NCBI GenBank assembly: GCA_026399835.1
Contig: JAPLQE010000029.1
Span: 1-64,000 of the forward strand
Length of the DNA stretch: 64,000 bases
Origin: Burkholderiales bacterium
Lineage (GTDB): Bacteria; Pseudomonadota; Gammaproteobacteria; Burkholderiales; Burkholderiaceae_E
Reading direction: 5' to 3'
Made by a program: the position numbers and the translations under genes. Under the pieces are notes generated by a model. It searched no databases, had not been told where the DNA came from, and worked only from the letters and a program-made list of their open reading frames with translations. Below are positions 1 to 7,275 of this stretch, one piece after another; within the stretch, counting starts at the first letter, position 1, and each line of letters opens with the position of its first letter.

Positions 1-60
1 TACCTTCGCCTTCAGATCCTCGCCGTGTTGCCGCCGTACCTGACGCCGTGCACTTTCCAT
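1..60 (-). CDS. IS66-type TnpA (OrfA) transposase accessory protein, N-terminus only
   Basis: Only the first 20 codons are in the window. They begin MESARRQVRRQ and continue with an HGEDLKAKV-like stretch, the usual basic start of the small IS66 OrfA/TnpA helix-turn-helix protein that precedes TnpB and the DDE transposase TnpC. A GGAGG Shine-Dalgarno sequence sits about 10 bases upstream (minus strand, near 71-77). The gene runs off the left edge, so intactness cannot be judged. Confidence 0.6.
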   Translation of the reverse strand, partial: MESARRQVRRQHGEDLKAKV

Positions 61-92
61 GGTGTCCACTTCCTCCGTAAGTGGACACCATG
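58..92 (-). promoter_or_regulatory. Hairpin covering the tnpA start codon
   Basis: Bases 58-70 (CATGGTGTCCACT) and 80-92 (AGTGGACACCATG) form a perfect 13-bp inverted repeat with a 9-base loop. In the tnpA message the GGAGG ribosome-binding site lies in the loop and the ATG is in the stem. The fold could hold down transposase translation. That role is inferred from position only. Confidence 0.55.
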
Positions 93-93
93 C

Positions 94-360
94 TCAGACG
101 CCATCCTCAGCGCGGCAAGATGACTTCCCCGGTTGCTTACACTGCAGATTGAGCCGAATCGAGTGCTGTCCTTCCCGTTTGCCTTTGAGCTTCTCGAAGT
201 GCAAGGACTTCAGAGCCATGAAGTCGCGCTCGTCGCGGAAGGCCCGAATCTGCTGCATCTTCTTGCGGTACGCGCGGACGACCTCCTGCGAGAAGCCGGC
301 CGTAAAGTTGGCGTCGGTTTCCAGGCGGTCTAGGTCGTGGCCATCGAACTCAACGTTCAT
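94..360 (-). pseudogene. higB: HigB/RelE-type toxin truncated by the IS
   Basis: The first 73 residues match the HigB-like RelE/ParE toxins that cut mRNA on the ribosome: a leading F-D-x-x-L-x-R-L pattern, then RAYRKK, an RDERDFMALKSL core and a GQHSIRLN stretch. The family normally continues with a Gln-Trp-Arg strand and about 20 more residues. Here the frame changes at the IS boundary (140/141) to 15 unrelated residues and a stop at 94. The missing C-terminus normally carries catalytic residues, so the toxin is probably dead. A downstream higA would lie beyond the IS, outside the window. Confidence 0.7.
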
Positions 361-365
361 GATTC

Positions 366-399
366 ATTGTATCCATCTTTACACCACGTGTAAAGATGG
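366..399 (-). promoter_or_regulatory. Promoter and operator of the truncated higB
   Basis: On the minus strand TTTACA (389-394) and TACAAT (366-371) stand 17 bases apart, a good -35/-10 pair. A perfect 12-bp inverted repeat, CCATCTTTACAC (373-384) and GTGTAAAGATGG (388-399), covers the -35 box and the spacer, as expected for autoregulation by a HigA-type antitoxin. The predicted start of transcription falls on or next to the ATG at 360, so the message may be leaderless. Confidence 0.6.
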
Positions 400-786
400 T
401 CGTTATACATGTCACGAACGCCGCGTGACGGCTCGTAGGCGCGATCCTCTCGGCCGTCGCCGAGGCGCCGCCAGTACCCACCGACGAGACAGACCTCGCA
501 GTTGCCAAAACGAGCACTGCCATCAGAGTGCATCGGCCGGGTGGCGGTGGCCACGAGGGCTGGCTGCCTGGAAGCGAAAGCGCGTGGCGCAGGGGCCCAG
601 TCGTACGACAGCTCCCGGCGGCATCGAAGGCCCGCTGAGGGTCGCAAGCCGTCTTCCTCTGACACAGGCGTGAGGTGCTTTCGGCCAGGAGCCGCCATTC
701 AGACACGTCCGGTATCGGAGGGGCTGGTTGGCAGACCAGCGCTACAGGCGCTCGAGCAACCCACGGCTGCTTTACAGTGACATCAA
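400..786. other. Intergenic stretch with no recognised gene
   Basis: Between the higB operator and the vapBC operator I see no reading frame with family features on either strand. A minus-strand frame across about 430-690 contains Cys and Trp residues that could be gene debris, but I cannot place it. Confidence 0.4.
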
Positions 787-809
787 AAGTATCTATTATG
801 TAGATACTT
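787..809 (+). promoter_or_regulatory. VapBC operator palindrome
   Basis: AAGTATCTA (787-795) and TAGATACTT (801-809) are perfect 9-bp arms with a 5-base spacer, 16 bases before the antitoxin start. This is a typical autoregulatory site for an AbrB-type VapB antitoxin or VapBC complex. Confidence 0.6.
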
Positions 810-827
810 CGTCCTGGAGGCACGATG

Positions 828-1109
828 ATGACCAAGCGAGCCCGGATCTTCTCGCACGGTGGCAGTCAAGCCGTGCGCCTGCCCGCTGAGTTCCGATTCA
901 CCGACATCGACGCCGTCTACGTGCGGCGCAACGTTGCCGGTGACGTGGTCCTTTCGCGGCATGCGCCGCAGCCCTACTCAGCCTTCATGGCCACGCGCAA
1001 CTCGCTCGGGGCACTCCCCGAGACCTTTTTGTCGCCCAACGAGCGCGACCAGCGGATTGAAGACCGCGACCCATTCGCCGATGTCGGCGATGGTCGTCCG
1101 GAGCGCTGA
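828..1109 (+). CDS. vapB: VapB antitoxin (AbrB/MazE type)
   Basis: This is the antitoxin of a type II TA pair. The N-terminus has the swapped-hairpin AbrB signature (RARIFSHGGSQAVRLPAEF), which binds the operator as a dimer. The C-terminal tail, ending in an acidic DRDPFADVGDG stretch, would wrap the VapC active site. Two ATG codons follow each other at 825 and 828; I prefer 828 because it lies 7 bases after GGAGG (816-820), while 825 gives only 4. The stop overlaps the toxin start by one base (TGATG), so translation is coupled. Confidence 0.85.
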   Translation: MTKRARIFSHGGSQAVRLPAEFRFTDIDAVYVRRNVAGDVVLSRHAPQPYSAFMATRNSLGALPETFLSPNERDQRIEDRDPFADVGDGRPER

Positions 1110-1522
1110 TGGCTTTGTACATGCTCGACACCAATGCCGTCAGCGCAGTCATGCGTGGCAACCCGCTGATGGACGAGAGGCTCCTCCAACTAGACCCGGC
1201 AGATTGGTGCATATCGGCCGTCACGCATTCCGAGATCTGCTATGGACTTTCATTGCGTCCCGAAGCCACAGCGCTCATCCGCGCTGCGGATGCCTTCTTG
1301 GCGGTGGCTACCACCCTCGCCTGGGATGCAACTGCTGCCGCCGCGCATGGCCGTCTGCGGGCGCAACTGCGCCAAGCTGGAACGCCGGTTGGTGACTTCG
1401 ACGAAATGATTGCTGCCCATGCACTGTCGGTCGGCGCCGTGCTCGTGACAGGCAACGAACGCCATTTCAGGCGAAATTCAGGATTGGTCGTCGAGAATTG
1501 GATCCGCGGCACAACCAGTTGA
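1109..1522 (+). CDS. vapC: VapC toxin, PIN-domain ribonuclease
   Basis: This is a PIN-domain RNase toxin of 137 residues. It opens with MLDTNAVSAV, whose Asp is the first metal ligand. It has a central Glu (SEICYGL) and the C-terminal GDFDEMIAAHAL segment with the further acidic residues, then VTGNERHF. VapC proteins are Mg-dependent and usually cut initiator tRNA or rRNA. The gene is paired with the VapB-like antitoxin just upstream with a one-base overlap. All expected acidic positions are present, so it looks intact. Confidence 0.85.
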   Translation: MALYMLDTNAVSAVMRGNPLMDERLLQLDPADWCISAVTHSEICYGLSLRPEATALIRAADAFLAVATTLAWDATAAAAHGRLRAQLRQAGTPVGDFDEMIAAHALSVGAVLVTGNERHFRRNSGLVVENWIRGTTS

Positions 1523-1552
1523 TGCTACTTCTGCTACTCGGCCATGCGCATG

Positions 1553-1984
1553 TCACCGGCTCGCACTGAATGTCCAGGGGTCGATCAACTCGATCCCGCA
1601 GGCCTCATAGTCACTCGTGTTGCGAGTCGCCACGGTGGCCGCACGAGCGCGCGCGATCGCGGCGATCTGGCAGTCGAACTGACTGATAGGACGCCCCGCC
1701 GCTCGGCGCTCGGCGGCGATGGCGGCGTAAGCGCGTGCCGCGGCCCGATCAAACGGCAGGATGCGGTCGCGGAAGTCTTCTTCGAGCAGACCATCGATCG
1801 CCTCGGTGAGCGCAGTACGACGCTTGCCGGCCGCAAGGATGGCCACGCCATGTCGCAGTTCTGCTTCGCCGACCGTGGTGAAGTAGACCTTCGCGCCGTC
1901 CTGCGCCGACAACCACCGCTCGACCTGTCTGGCCGGCGCCGGCCGCAGGAGCTCGGAGAGGACGTTGGTGTCGAGGATGATCAT
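1553..1984 (-). CDS. FitB/VapC-like PIN-domain toxin
   Basis: This is a 143-residue PIN-domain RNase. It starts MIILDTNVLSELLRP, has a Glu in the GEAELRHG segment, and an ISQFDCQIAAIARARAA segment with the C-terminal Asp, followed by VATRNTSDY and a FitB-like ending with IDPW. Its start overlaps the end of the ribbon-helix-helix antitoxin by 4 bases. It is convergent with the VapC at 1109-1522. The family is nearer FitB than classic VapC; the RNA target is unknown. Confidence 0.85.
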   Translation of the reverse strand: MIILDTNVLSELLRPAPARQVERWLSAQDGAKVYFTTVGEAELRHGVAILAAGKRRTALTEAIDGLLEEDFRDRILPFDRAAARAYAAIAAERRAAGRPISQFDCQIAAIARARAATVATRNTSDYEACGIELIDPWTFSASR

Positions 1985-2235
1985 CGCAGCCGGCGGCCGA
2001 GCTGCGGCGGCTGACGCATCGGCTCACGAGCGGGAACGTCGAGATCCACTCGCGCGGCCGGCGCAACGCGGGCGCGAATCGCGGCGGCCAGGTCGCGTGG
2101 CGAGTCAGCATCGCCCATAGCCCGGCGCAGGATGTCCCGCGCCTCTTCCTCCATCGAGCGGCCGCGCTCGGCGGCACGCACTCGCAGGCGTTGCTTGATG
2201 TCGTCCTCGAGGTGACGGATGGTGATGCTGGCCAC
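1981..2235 (-). CDS. FitA-like ribbon-helix-helix antitoxin
   Basis: This is an Arc/MetJ-type DNA-binding antitoxin of 84 residues. It begins ASITIRHLEDDIKQRLRVRA with GRSMEEEARDIL, the classic FitA/StbC pattern, and has a proline- and acid-rich C-terminal tail that should inhibit the PIN partner. I chose the GTG start at 2235 because AGGAGA lies 7 bases upstream and the fold begins there. A longer ATG frame from 2304 would run through the operator. It overlaps the toxin by ATGA. Confidence 0.82.
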   Translation of the reverse strand: MASITIRHLEDDIKQRLRVRAAERGRSMEEEARDILRRAMGDADSPRDLAAAIRARVAPAARVDLDVPAREPMRQPPQLGRRLR

Positions 2236-2277
2236 GGCGCGGTCTCCTGTGTCGGAGTGGGCTTCGACTGTAATCGA

Positions 2278-2294
2278 TGATTGCAGTGCAATCA
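2278..2294 (-). promoter_or_regulatory. Operator of the FitAB-like module
   Basis: TGATTGCA-G-TGCAATCA is a perfect 8-bp inverted repeat around one base, 43 bases before the GTG start of the antitoxin. It is the likely binding site of the RHH antitoxin, inferred from position. Confidence 0.5.
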
Positions 2295-2343
2295 ATGCAC
2301 TCATGGAGCCGTCTGCTGTCCTGCGCGTACCGACGGCCCGGAA

Positions 2344-2751
2344 TCAGGCCCACGGGTCGACGACTGCAAGACCGGCGAAGTTGAAATGCGGCGCGTTGCG
2401 CGTCGCAACGGCATAGCCGAACTCCAGCGCAATGGCCGCGATCATGAGGTCTACCGAAGGACGGTTGCCGCCAGCGAGTTGAGCAGCGCGAATGGCAGCC
2501 CCTTCGTTGAAAGGCAGCACACGGCCCGCGTAGGCGATGCGAAGTGCGTTGAACCAAGTGCGCAGTACCGACGCCTGCGTCGAATTCCTCGTCTCCTCGA
2601 TCAGTGTGCCGCGCTCGATCCCCATGATCGTCAACGTCGTCAGATAGAAGGCACTTGCCGGGTGAGTCTGCGACCAGGCGCAGACGTTGGGGTCCTGATT
2701 GTGCGGCTTCTTCCGCAACTCCGAGATGACGTTGGTGTCGAGGACGATCAT
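2344..2751 (-). CDS. PIN-domain toxin (VapC/FitB-like)
   Basis: A 135-residue PIN nuclease. It has MIVLDTNVISELRKK at the start, a Glu in the MGIERGTL segment, and SVDLMIAAIALEF followed by VATRNAPHF near the end, closing with VDPW. The antitoxin partner lies 6 bases upstream on the same strand and is Phd-like, so this is a mixed Phd/PIN module. Such pairings are common. It looks complete. Confidence 0.84.
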   Translation of the reverse strand: MIVLDTNVISELRKKPHNQDPNVCAWSQTHPASAFYLTTLTIMGIERGTLIEETRNSTQASVLRTWFNALRIAYAGRVLPFNEGAAIRAAQLAGGNRPSVDLMIAAIALEFGYAVATRNAPHFNFAGLAVVDPWA

Positions 2752-2757
2752 GCGGAC

Positions 2758-3012
2758 TCAAAGCTCGACATCACGGAATTCGATCTCCACGGGCGGGATC
2801 TCGACGACGTCGTCGGGAAGTTCTGGGAGGTGCTGCATCAGCGCAAAAAGCGAAGGCGCCTTGCCTTGCAAGCGGTGGTACTCGTCGATATTGAGCATCA
2901 CGAAGGCGGGATGGCCGCGGTCGGTGATCAGAACCGGGCCTGTGAGGGCAGCAGCCTTGGCGGCTGCGACGTCTCGGGTGAACTCGCGGCTGGAGAAGAT
3001 TCTGGTGCTCAT
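2758..3012 (-). CDS. Phd/YefM-type antitoxin
   Basis: The 84-residue protein has the Phd/YefM fold signature. It begins with a short STRIFSSREF strand, then AKAAALTGPVLITDRGHPAFVMLNIDEYHRL. The acidic C-terminus (ELPDDVVEIPPVEIEF) would bind the toxin. I chose the ATG at 3012 because GGAGG lies 5 bases upstream; nine more codons are possible from 3039 but would overlap the operator. It is the first gene of the module with the PIN toxin 6 bases downstream. Confidence 0.82.
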   Translation of the reverse strand: MSTRIFSSREFTRDVAAAKAAALTGPVLITDRGHPAFVMLNIDEYHRLQGKAPSLFALMQHLPELPDDVVEIPPVEIEFRDVEL

Positions 3013-3038
3013 GCCGACCTCCACGGAGCACGGATTCA

Positions 3039-3062
3039 CAATGTTTGTACGCTATAACATTG
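3039..3062 (-). promoter_or_regulatory. Phd-type operator
   Basis: CAATGTT (3039-3045) and AACATTG (3056-3062) form a 7-bp inverted repeat separated by 10 bases, 27 bases upstream of the antitoxin start. It is probably the autoregulatory site of this module. Confidence 0.45.
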
Positions 3063-3131
3063 GTGACCGCGTCGCAAGCGAGGTGGGTTCAAGTAGCTGG
3101 CCACGACGATCAGGGAGCGTTTCGACGCTGA

Positions 3132-5513
3132 TCATCCGGCCGTGAGCAAGACCCCGGCCAGGTGCTCGTCGAGACACTGTGCAGCCTGCGCACGGGTGGA
3201 GGCGGGCAGCGCATCGAGCAGCGCGTCGAGACGGGCACGCGCCGGTGTGCCCACCTCGAGCGGCCCCCCGAAATGCACCGCGAGCCAGCCCAGCATCAGG
3301 AGCCAGCCGTCCCGGCTGCCGATGCCCAGTGCCCGGAGCGCGACGCTCGCCTCGTGCACCCACGGCGGCAGCGACGACTCCAGCTGCGCGACCAGATGGG
3401 TGATGTCGGCGGTGCCGAGCAGCTCGCTCTCTGCGGCATGGAGCAGCCGCTGCGGCGACAGCCGGCGCGCGTGGGGCTCGGTGTCGGAGGCCTTCCTCAG
3501 GAAGGCCGGCACCTCGAGGGCGCGATCCGAGGCGGACGGCTCGCGCACGGACTCGGCGGGCTTGCGGAATAGCCAGGAGCGCATGCGCTCCGTCCACGGG
3601 GCGATCGAATGCAGGGCAGGCGATTCGCTGCCGCTGGCCTGCGACTGGAGTCGCGGCGATCGCTTCACGCGGAACGACGCCACCCCCTGCAGCGGCACCG
3701 ACCCGGTCGCCCCCCAGCCCGCTGCGAGCATCTGCTGCGTCTGCTGCAGCGTCGGCAGGTCCGTCGCCTTGTCGGCCGCCTCGCGGACGTGGACGAGGAA
3801 CAGATTCGTATCGTTCGTGACGATCCGATGGCGCAGCGCGAGCTCGCGCGCCAGGTCCTGCGCGAGGCCGGCCGCCGTGCCACGGCCCGCGGCATCGGCG
3901 ATCCGGTGCCAGGCGGCGATGCGCGGCAGCAGTGCCGCAGGGCCCTCGTCGGCCGGCGCGGCGTCGCCGGCATGCGCGACCTCGCCATCGGCCGCGAGGC
4001 TCACCGCCTGCGCCGGTGCCTCGACGAGCGCGGCCTGAATCGCCAACACGCGCTCGCCGACCGTGAACGACAGCCGCGGCGCGAGGCCGTCCGGCACCGT
4101 GTCGAAGCCCGCGAACACATGCACCGTGTCGCCCGCGAACAGCGCCCCCGGCGTCTTCGTGGTCCACGCGGGCTCGGCCCCCCAGTCCATCGACAGCGCG
4201 CCCGAGACCGGCACGCGCAGCCGCGCGAAAGTGCGCTCGATCGCGGCCTCGATCGCCTCGCCCGGCGTCACCAGCTCGCAGGCCCCGCCCGTCGCCTCGG
4301 CCAGCTGGCGCAGCAGCGACTCCGCCGGCGCGCTGCCCACGCCGACCGCGAAGACCCGGTGGCGCGAGGCGCGCGCGGCCGCGACGATCGGGTCGATGTC
4401 CGTCAGGTGCCCGTCGGTGATCAGCAGCACGTCCGCCGCGTCGCCGCCGCCGATCGAGACGGTGGCGGCCAGCGCGTCCTCCATGTGCGTGCCGCCGAGC
4501 GTCGCGTCGGTCGCGGCGATCGCGGCGCGCAGGCGGACCTGCGTCGCCGGGCCCATCAGGCTCGGCGTCTCGATGTCGTGCTGCACCTGCGAGCCGAACC
4601 GACTGTAGGTGACGCGGTCCGCGGGCCCGAGGGCCGACACCAGGCGCTCCAGGCCGCGGCGCGCCGACGCGATGCTGTCGCCGCCCATCGAGCCCGAGCA
4701 GTCCACCAGGATCTTCAGGTCGATCGCCGCGCGCTTGGGCGCCTCGAGCGTCGGGCAGAAGCTCGCCATCACGACGCAGCCCGCGCCGTCGGGCGCGCGC
4801 ACCGCGCTCGCCGTGCCCGCCGCCGAGCCGGCGCCGTCGAAGTTCAGGACGAAGTCCCGGTCGAGCCACGCCGGCCCCGCGAGCCGCACGTGGGCACCAC
4901 GCTCGCCGATGCTGAGCTCGATCGGATGCGTGGGCGAGGCGATCGTGCCGGCCGCGAGGGTGCCGTCCAGGTCCAGGACGAGCGAGAACCCGTAGGCCGC
5001 CGACAGGCCCGCCTCGATCGAGTCGTGCGGGCGCATGCCGGGCATGGCCGACGCGTCGCCGAAGCGCGGCGCGATCGTCGTCGGCACCGACAGCCGCACC
5101 CGCCCCTGCTCGACCTTCAGCAGCTGCGCCCAGCGCAGCTCGACCACCGCCTCGTCTCCGGACTTGAGGTTGCCCAGGTCCACGGTATAGAGCGCGTCCG
5201 AACCCTTGCGCACCATGATCGGCGAATCGCCCGCGGCCACCGCCTCCTCGTAGCGCGCCTCCGCATCCGGCCGCGCCAGCACCGCGCCGTCCAGCCGCCG
5301 TCCGCCGATTTCCACCGACAGCCCCAGCAGGACCGCGGTCCAGGGCAGCGGGAAGGTGTAGACCGCCTCGAGCGTGTCGGGGGTGGCGTTGCGCCAGGCC
5401 TGGCGCACGGTCATGGAGAGCAGCAGGCCGGCGACCCGGCCCCGGGCATCGACCCGCTGCAGGGACATCGGTCGGCCGGAGGTCGTGGCGAGGCGGGCGG
5501 TGGGTGAGGTCAT
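3132..5513 (-). CDS. VIT and von Willebrand factor A domain protein
   Basis: A 793-residue protein with an N-terminal VIT (vault/inter-alpha-trypsin) domain, about residues 10-140, and a VWA domain, about 265-430. The VWA domain has an intact MIDAS motif, D271-C-S273-G-S275, and a TLGGTH segment. The C-terminal half is Ala/Arg-rich and of unknown fold. I see no signal peptide, so it is probably cytoplasmic. VIT-VWA proteins bind partner proteins in a metal-dependent way; the bacterial ones are largely uncharacterised. A MerR regulator lies 51 bases upstream on the same strand, so the two are probably co-transcribed. Confidence 0.85.
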   Translation of the reverse strand: MTSPTARLATTSGRPMSLQRVDARGRVAGLLLSMTVRQAWRNATPDTLEAVYTFPLPWTAVLLGLSVEIGGRRLDGAVLARPDAEARYEEAVAAGDSPIMVRKGSDALYTVDLGNLKSGDEAVVELRWAQLLKVEQGRVRLSVPTTIAPRFGDASAMPGMRPHDSIEAGLSAAYGFSLVLDLDGTLAAGTIASPTHPIELSIGERGAHVRLAGPAWLDRDFVLNFDGAGSAAGTASAVRAPDGAGCVVMASFCPTLEAPKRAAIDLKILVDCSGSMGGDSIASARRGLERLVSALGPADRVTYSRFGSQVQHDIETPSLMGPATQVRLRAAIAATDATLGGTHMEDALAATVSIGGGDAADVLLITDGHLTDIDPIVAAARASRHRVFAVGVGSAPAESLLRQLAEATGGACELVTPGEAIEAAIERTFARLRVPVSGALSMDWGAEPAWTTKTPGALFAGDTVHVFAGFDTVPDGLAPRLSFTVGERVLAIQAALVEAPAQAVSLAADGEVAHAGDAAPADEGPAALLPRIAAWHRIADAAGRGTAAGLAQDLARELALRHRIVTNDTNLFLVHVREAADKATDLPTLQQTQQMLAAGWGATGSVPLQGVASFRVKRSPRLQSQASGSESPALHSIAPWTERMRSWLFRKPAESVREPSASDRALEVPAFLRKASDTEPHARRLSPQRLLHAAESELLGTADITHLVAQLESSLPPWVHEASVALRALGIGSRDGWLLMLGWLAVHFGGPLEVGTPARARLDALLDALPASTRAQAAQCLDEHLAGVLLTAG

Positions 5514-5564
5514 CGTTCGTCGTCCTTGTCGTCGTGATGGGAGGGGTGCACGCGGCGCGGGCGC

Positions 5565-6041
5565 TCAGCCGCCCGCTGTCCCCGCGTCGCGGATCCGCGC
5601 GTAGGCCGCGGAGAACTCGGCGAACAGCGCGCGCACCTCCTCGGGCGCGAGGCCGGCGCGTCCCGGTTCGATCTGGACCTCGAGCCCGTCGGCCAGCACC
5701 AGGTGGCTCCAGACCTCCACCGTCCCCGGCCCGCGCGGCCGGGTCGGCACCGTCGGCGGCGCGCCGGACAGCACCTCGCGGATGCGCTCCAGCGACACGC
5801 CGGCGTCGGCCAGCTGGCGGATGCGGAGCAGTCTGTCGAGGTGCAGGCTCAGGTAGTGAGCCGCCCGCGTCTCGCCCTGCGGCCGGTCGAGCAGGCCGAT
5901 CTGGATGTAGTACCGGACCGTGCGCCTGGGCACGTCGGCGAGCGTGCAGAGCTCGTCGAGCGTGAAGCGACGCCCGGCGCCCGGGTCGAGGGGATCGGAC
6001 GGCGGCGTGGCGGGAGGCGCGGATGCGGGAGGCGGGGTCAT
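5565..6041 (-). CDS. MerR-family regulator beside the VIT-VWA gene
   Basis: A 158-residue regulator. After a proline-rich start it has the MerR winged helix (FTLDELCTLADVPRRTVRYYIQIGLLDRP) and a following recognition segment (LLRIRQLADAGVSLERIREVL). The C-terminal part is short and holds no Cys cluster, so a metal or redox signal is not suggested. It is probably the first gene of a two-gene unit with the VIT-VWA protein and may control it. In the 160 bases upstream the sequence GTCGAT occurs twice, near 6061 and 6081, as a possible binding site. Confidence 0.8.
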   Translation of the reverse strand: MTPPPASAPPATPPSDPLDPGAGRRFTLDELCTLADVPRRTVRYYIQIGLLDRPQGETRAAHYLSLHLDRLLRIRQLADAGVSLERIREVLSGAPPTVPTRPRGPGTVEVWSHLVLADGLEVQIEPGRAGLAPEEVRALFAEFSAAYARIRDAGTAGG

Positions 6042-6200
6042 GATCGGCTCTTTAATGCCAGTCGATCATATCACCATCACTGTCGATATAGACGGGCACC
6101 ACCGATGGCTTAGCCCATGCGAGCCGGTCGACGCACCGGCCGAGAGCCGGGACAGCGCCGACGGAAGGGGTCGAAGAAAGCCTAGCGAGAGCCTGAAGAA

Positions 6201-6986
6201 TTACTCTGGAGAGACGTCCCGGCAAAAGCAGGCGCTTACATCCAACTCATCGTCCGAGCGGAAGACCGGCCCGGAGCCCGCCCCGTCGCTAGCGGCTGCG
6301 CTCTGCGCAGCGCAACCGTCCGAGGTCCCGCTCTGCTCCAGGCAGTGACGCATGTCGCCCTGCGAGCGCTCGCCGGCGATGACCGGGTGGGCCCGCGGCT
6401 TGTCGCCGGCCACCTTGTCGCCGCTCCGCTTCTCGCCGCTCCTCTTGCCCGCCGGCGCCGCCGCGGGCGCCCACGCCTGTGTCCCGAGCACGGTCGGGGC
6501 GGCCTTCACCCCGTGCAGACCCGGCAGCCCGAGGGCCTGCAGCGTCGGCGAGGCCAGCCAGCCGTCCATCGTGCGCCGCCACTCCGGCACCGTGGTGCCC
6601 TCGATGTACAGCCCCACCCCCGCCGCGACCGCGAACAGCAGCGGGGCGAGCACCCAGGGGGCGCCGGAGGTGCGCTCCGCCGGCGCGGCCGCGCCCCGGC
6701 TGCGCGGCGAGGACGCCTCGATCTCGCGGGCCCAGCGCTTCGCGTCGACCCGCTGCCAGCTGATCGCCGCCGCCCAGAGTCCGGCGAGCAGGCCCACCGC
6801 GACGCCGCCGAAGTCCATCGCGAGCTGCTGCGGCGTGCGAGCCGCGAGGTTCGACGGAAGGATGTCCAACACCACCAGCCCCACGATCGCCGCCGCGACG
6901 AGCAGGAGCATCACGCGGCTGCGCAGGAGCAGGCCGACGGCCACCAGGCCGACGAGCTGCAGCAGCGGAACGATCTCGGGGGACAT
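6201..6986 (-). CDS. Membrane protein of unknown function
   Basis: This is a 261-residue protein I do not recognise. Four hydrophobic segments are visible, at about residues 6-22, 25-44, 55-75 and 110-127, with a soluble C-terminal half. That half carries short charged repeats of the KRSGEKRSGDK type and a few Cys near the end. It is divergent from the large helicase gene at 7276. The 289 bases between hold only a run of six A near 7010 and no gene. Confidence 0.6.
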   Translation of the reverse strand: MSPEIVPLLQLVGLVAVGLLLRSRVMLLLVAAAIVGLVVLDILPSNLAARTPQQLAMDFGGVAVGLLAGLWAAAISWQRVDAKRWAREIEASSPRSRGAAAPAERTSGAPWVLAPLLFAVAAGVGLYIEGTTVPEWRRTMDGWLASPTLQALGLPGLHGVKAAPTVLGTQAWAPAAAPAGKRSGEKRSGDKVAGDKPRAHPVIAGERSQGDMRHCLEQSGTSDGCAAQSAAASDGAGSGPVFRSDDELDVSACFCRDVSPE

Positions 6987-7275
6987 GGGTGCGCGGCGCT
7001 CTGACCGTCAAAAAACGTTACTCGCGCGAGCCTCCCCCGCTGCGGCGGACCGCAGCCAGGCCGCGCCGACGAACGGCCGGCCCGCGCAGGCCGGTGACGC
7101 ATCCGCTGCCGAGGGTCCGCCGGACGACGCAGCCGAACGACCGACCCGAGGGGCGCATCCACCCGCCCGTCGGACGGACAGCGCCCGCAGCGGCGGCCTT
7201 AGTCAGGACGGATGAGGCCGCGGCCCGTCCGGCCCTCTAGCATGTCGGTCCCCAAGTCCGGCAGAACGAGACCTC

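Larger units (their letters stand above)
1..140 (-). mobile_element. Left end of an IS66-family insertion sequence (partial)
   Basis: Read on the minus strand from base 140, the sequence starts GTAAGCAACCGGGGAAG. This fits the GTAAGC start typical of IS66-family terminal repeats. Eighty bases further in lies an ATG opening a frame that resembles the small IS66 TnpA protein. The boundary at 140/141 is where the HigB-like reading frame stops making family sense, so the element appears to have inserted into that gene. The rest of the element, and any 8-bp target duplication, lies outside the window. The family assignment rests on the terminus and 20 residues only. Confidence 0.65.
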
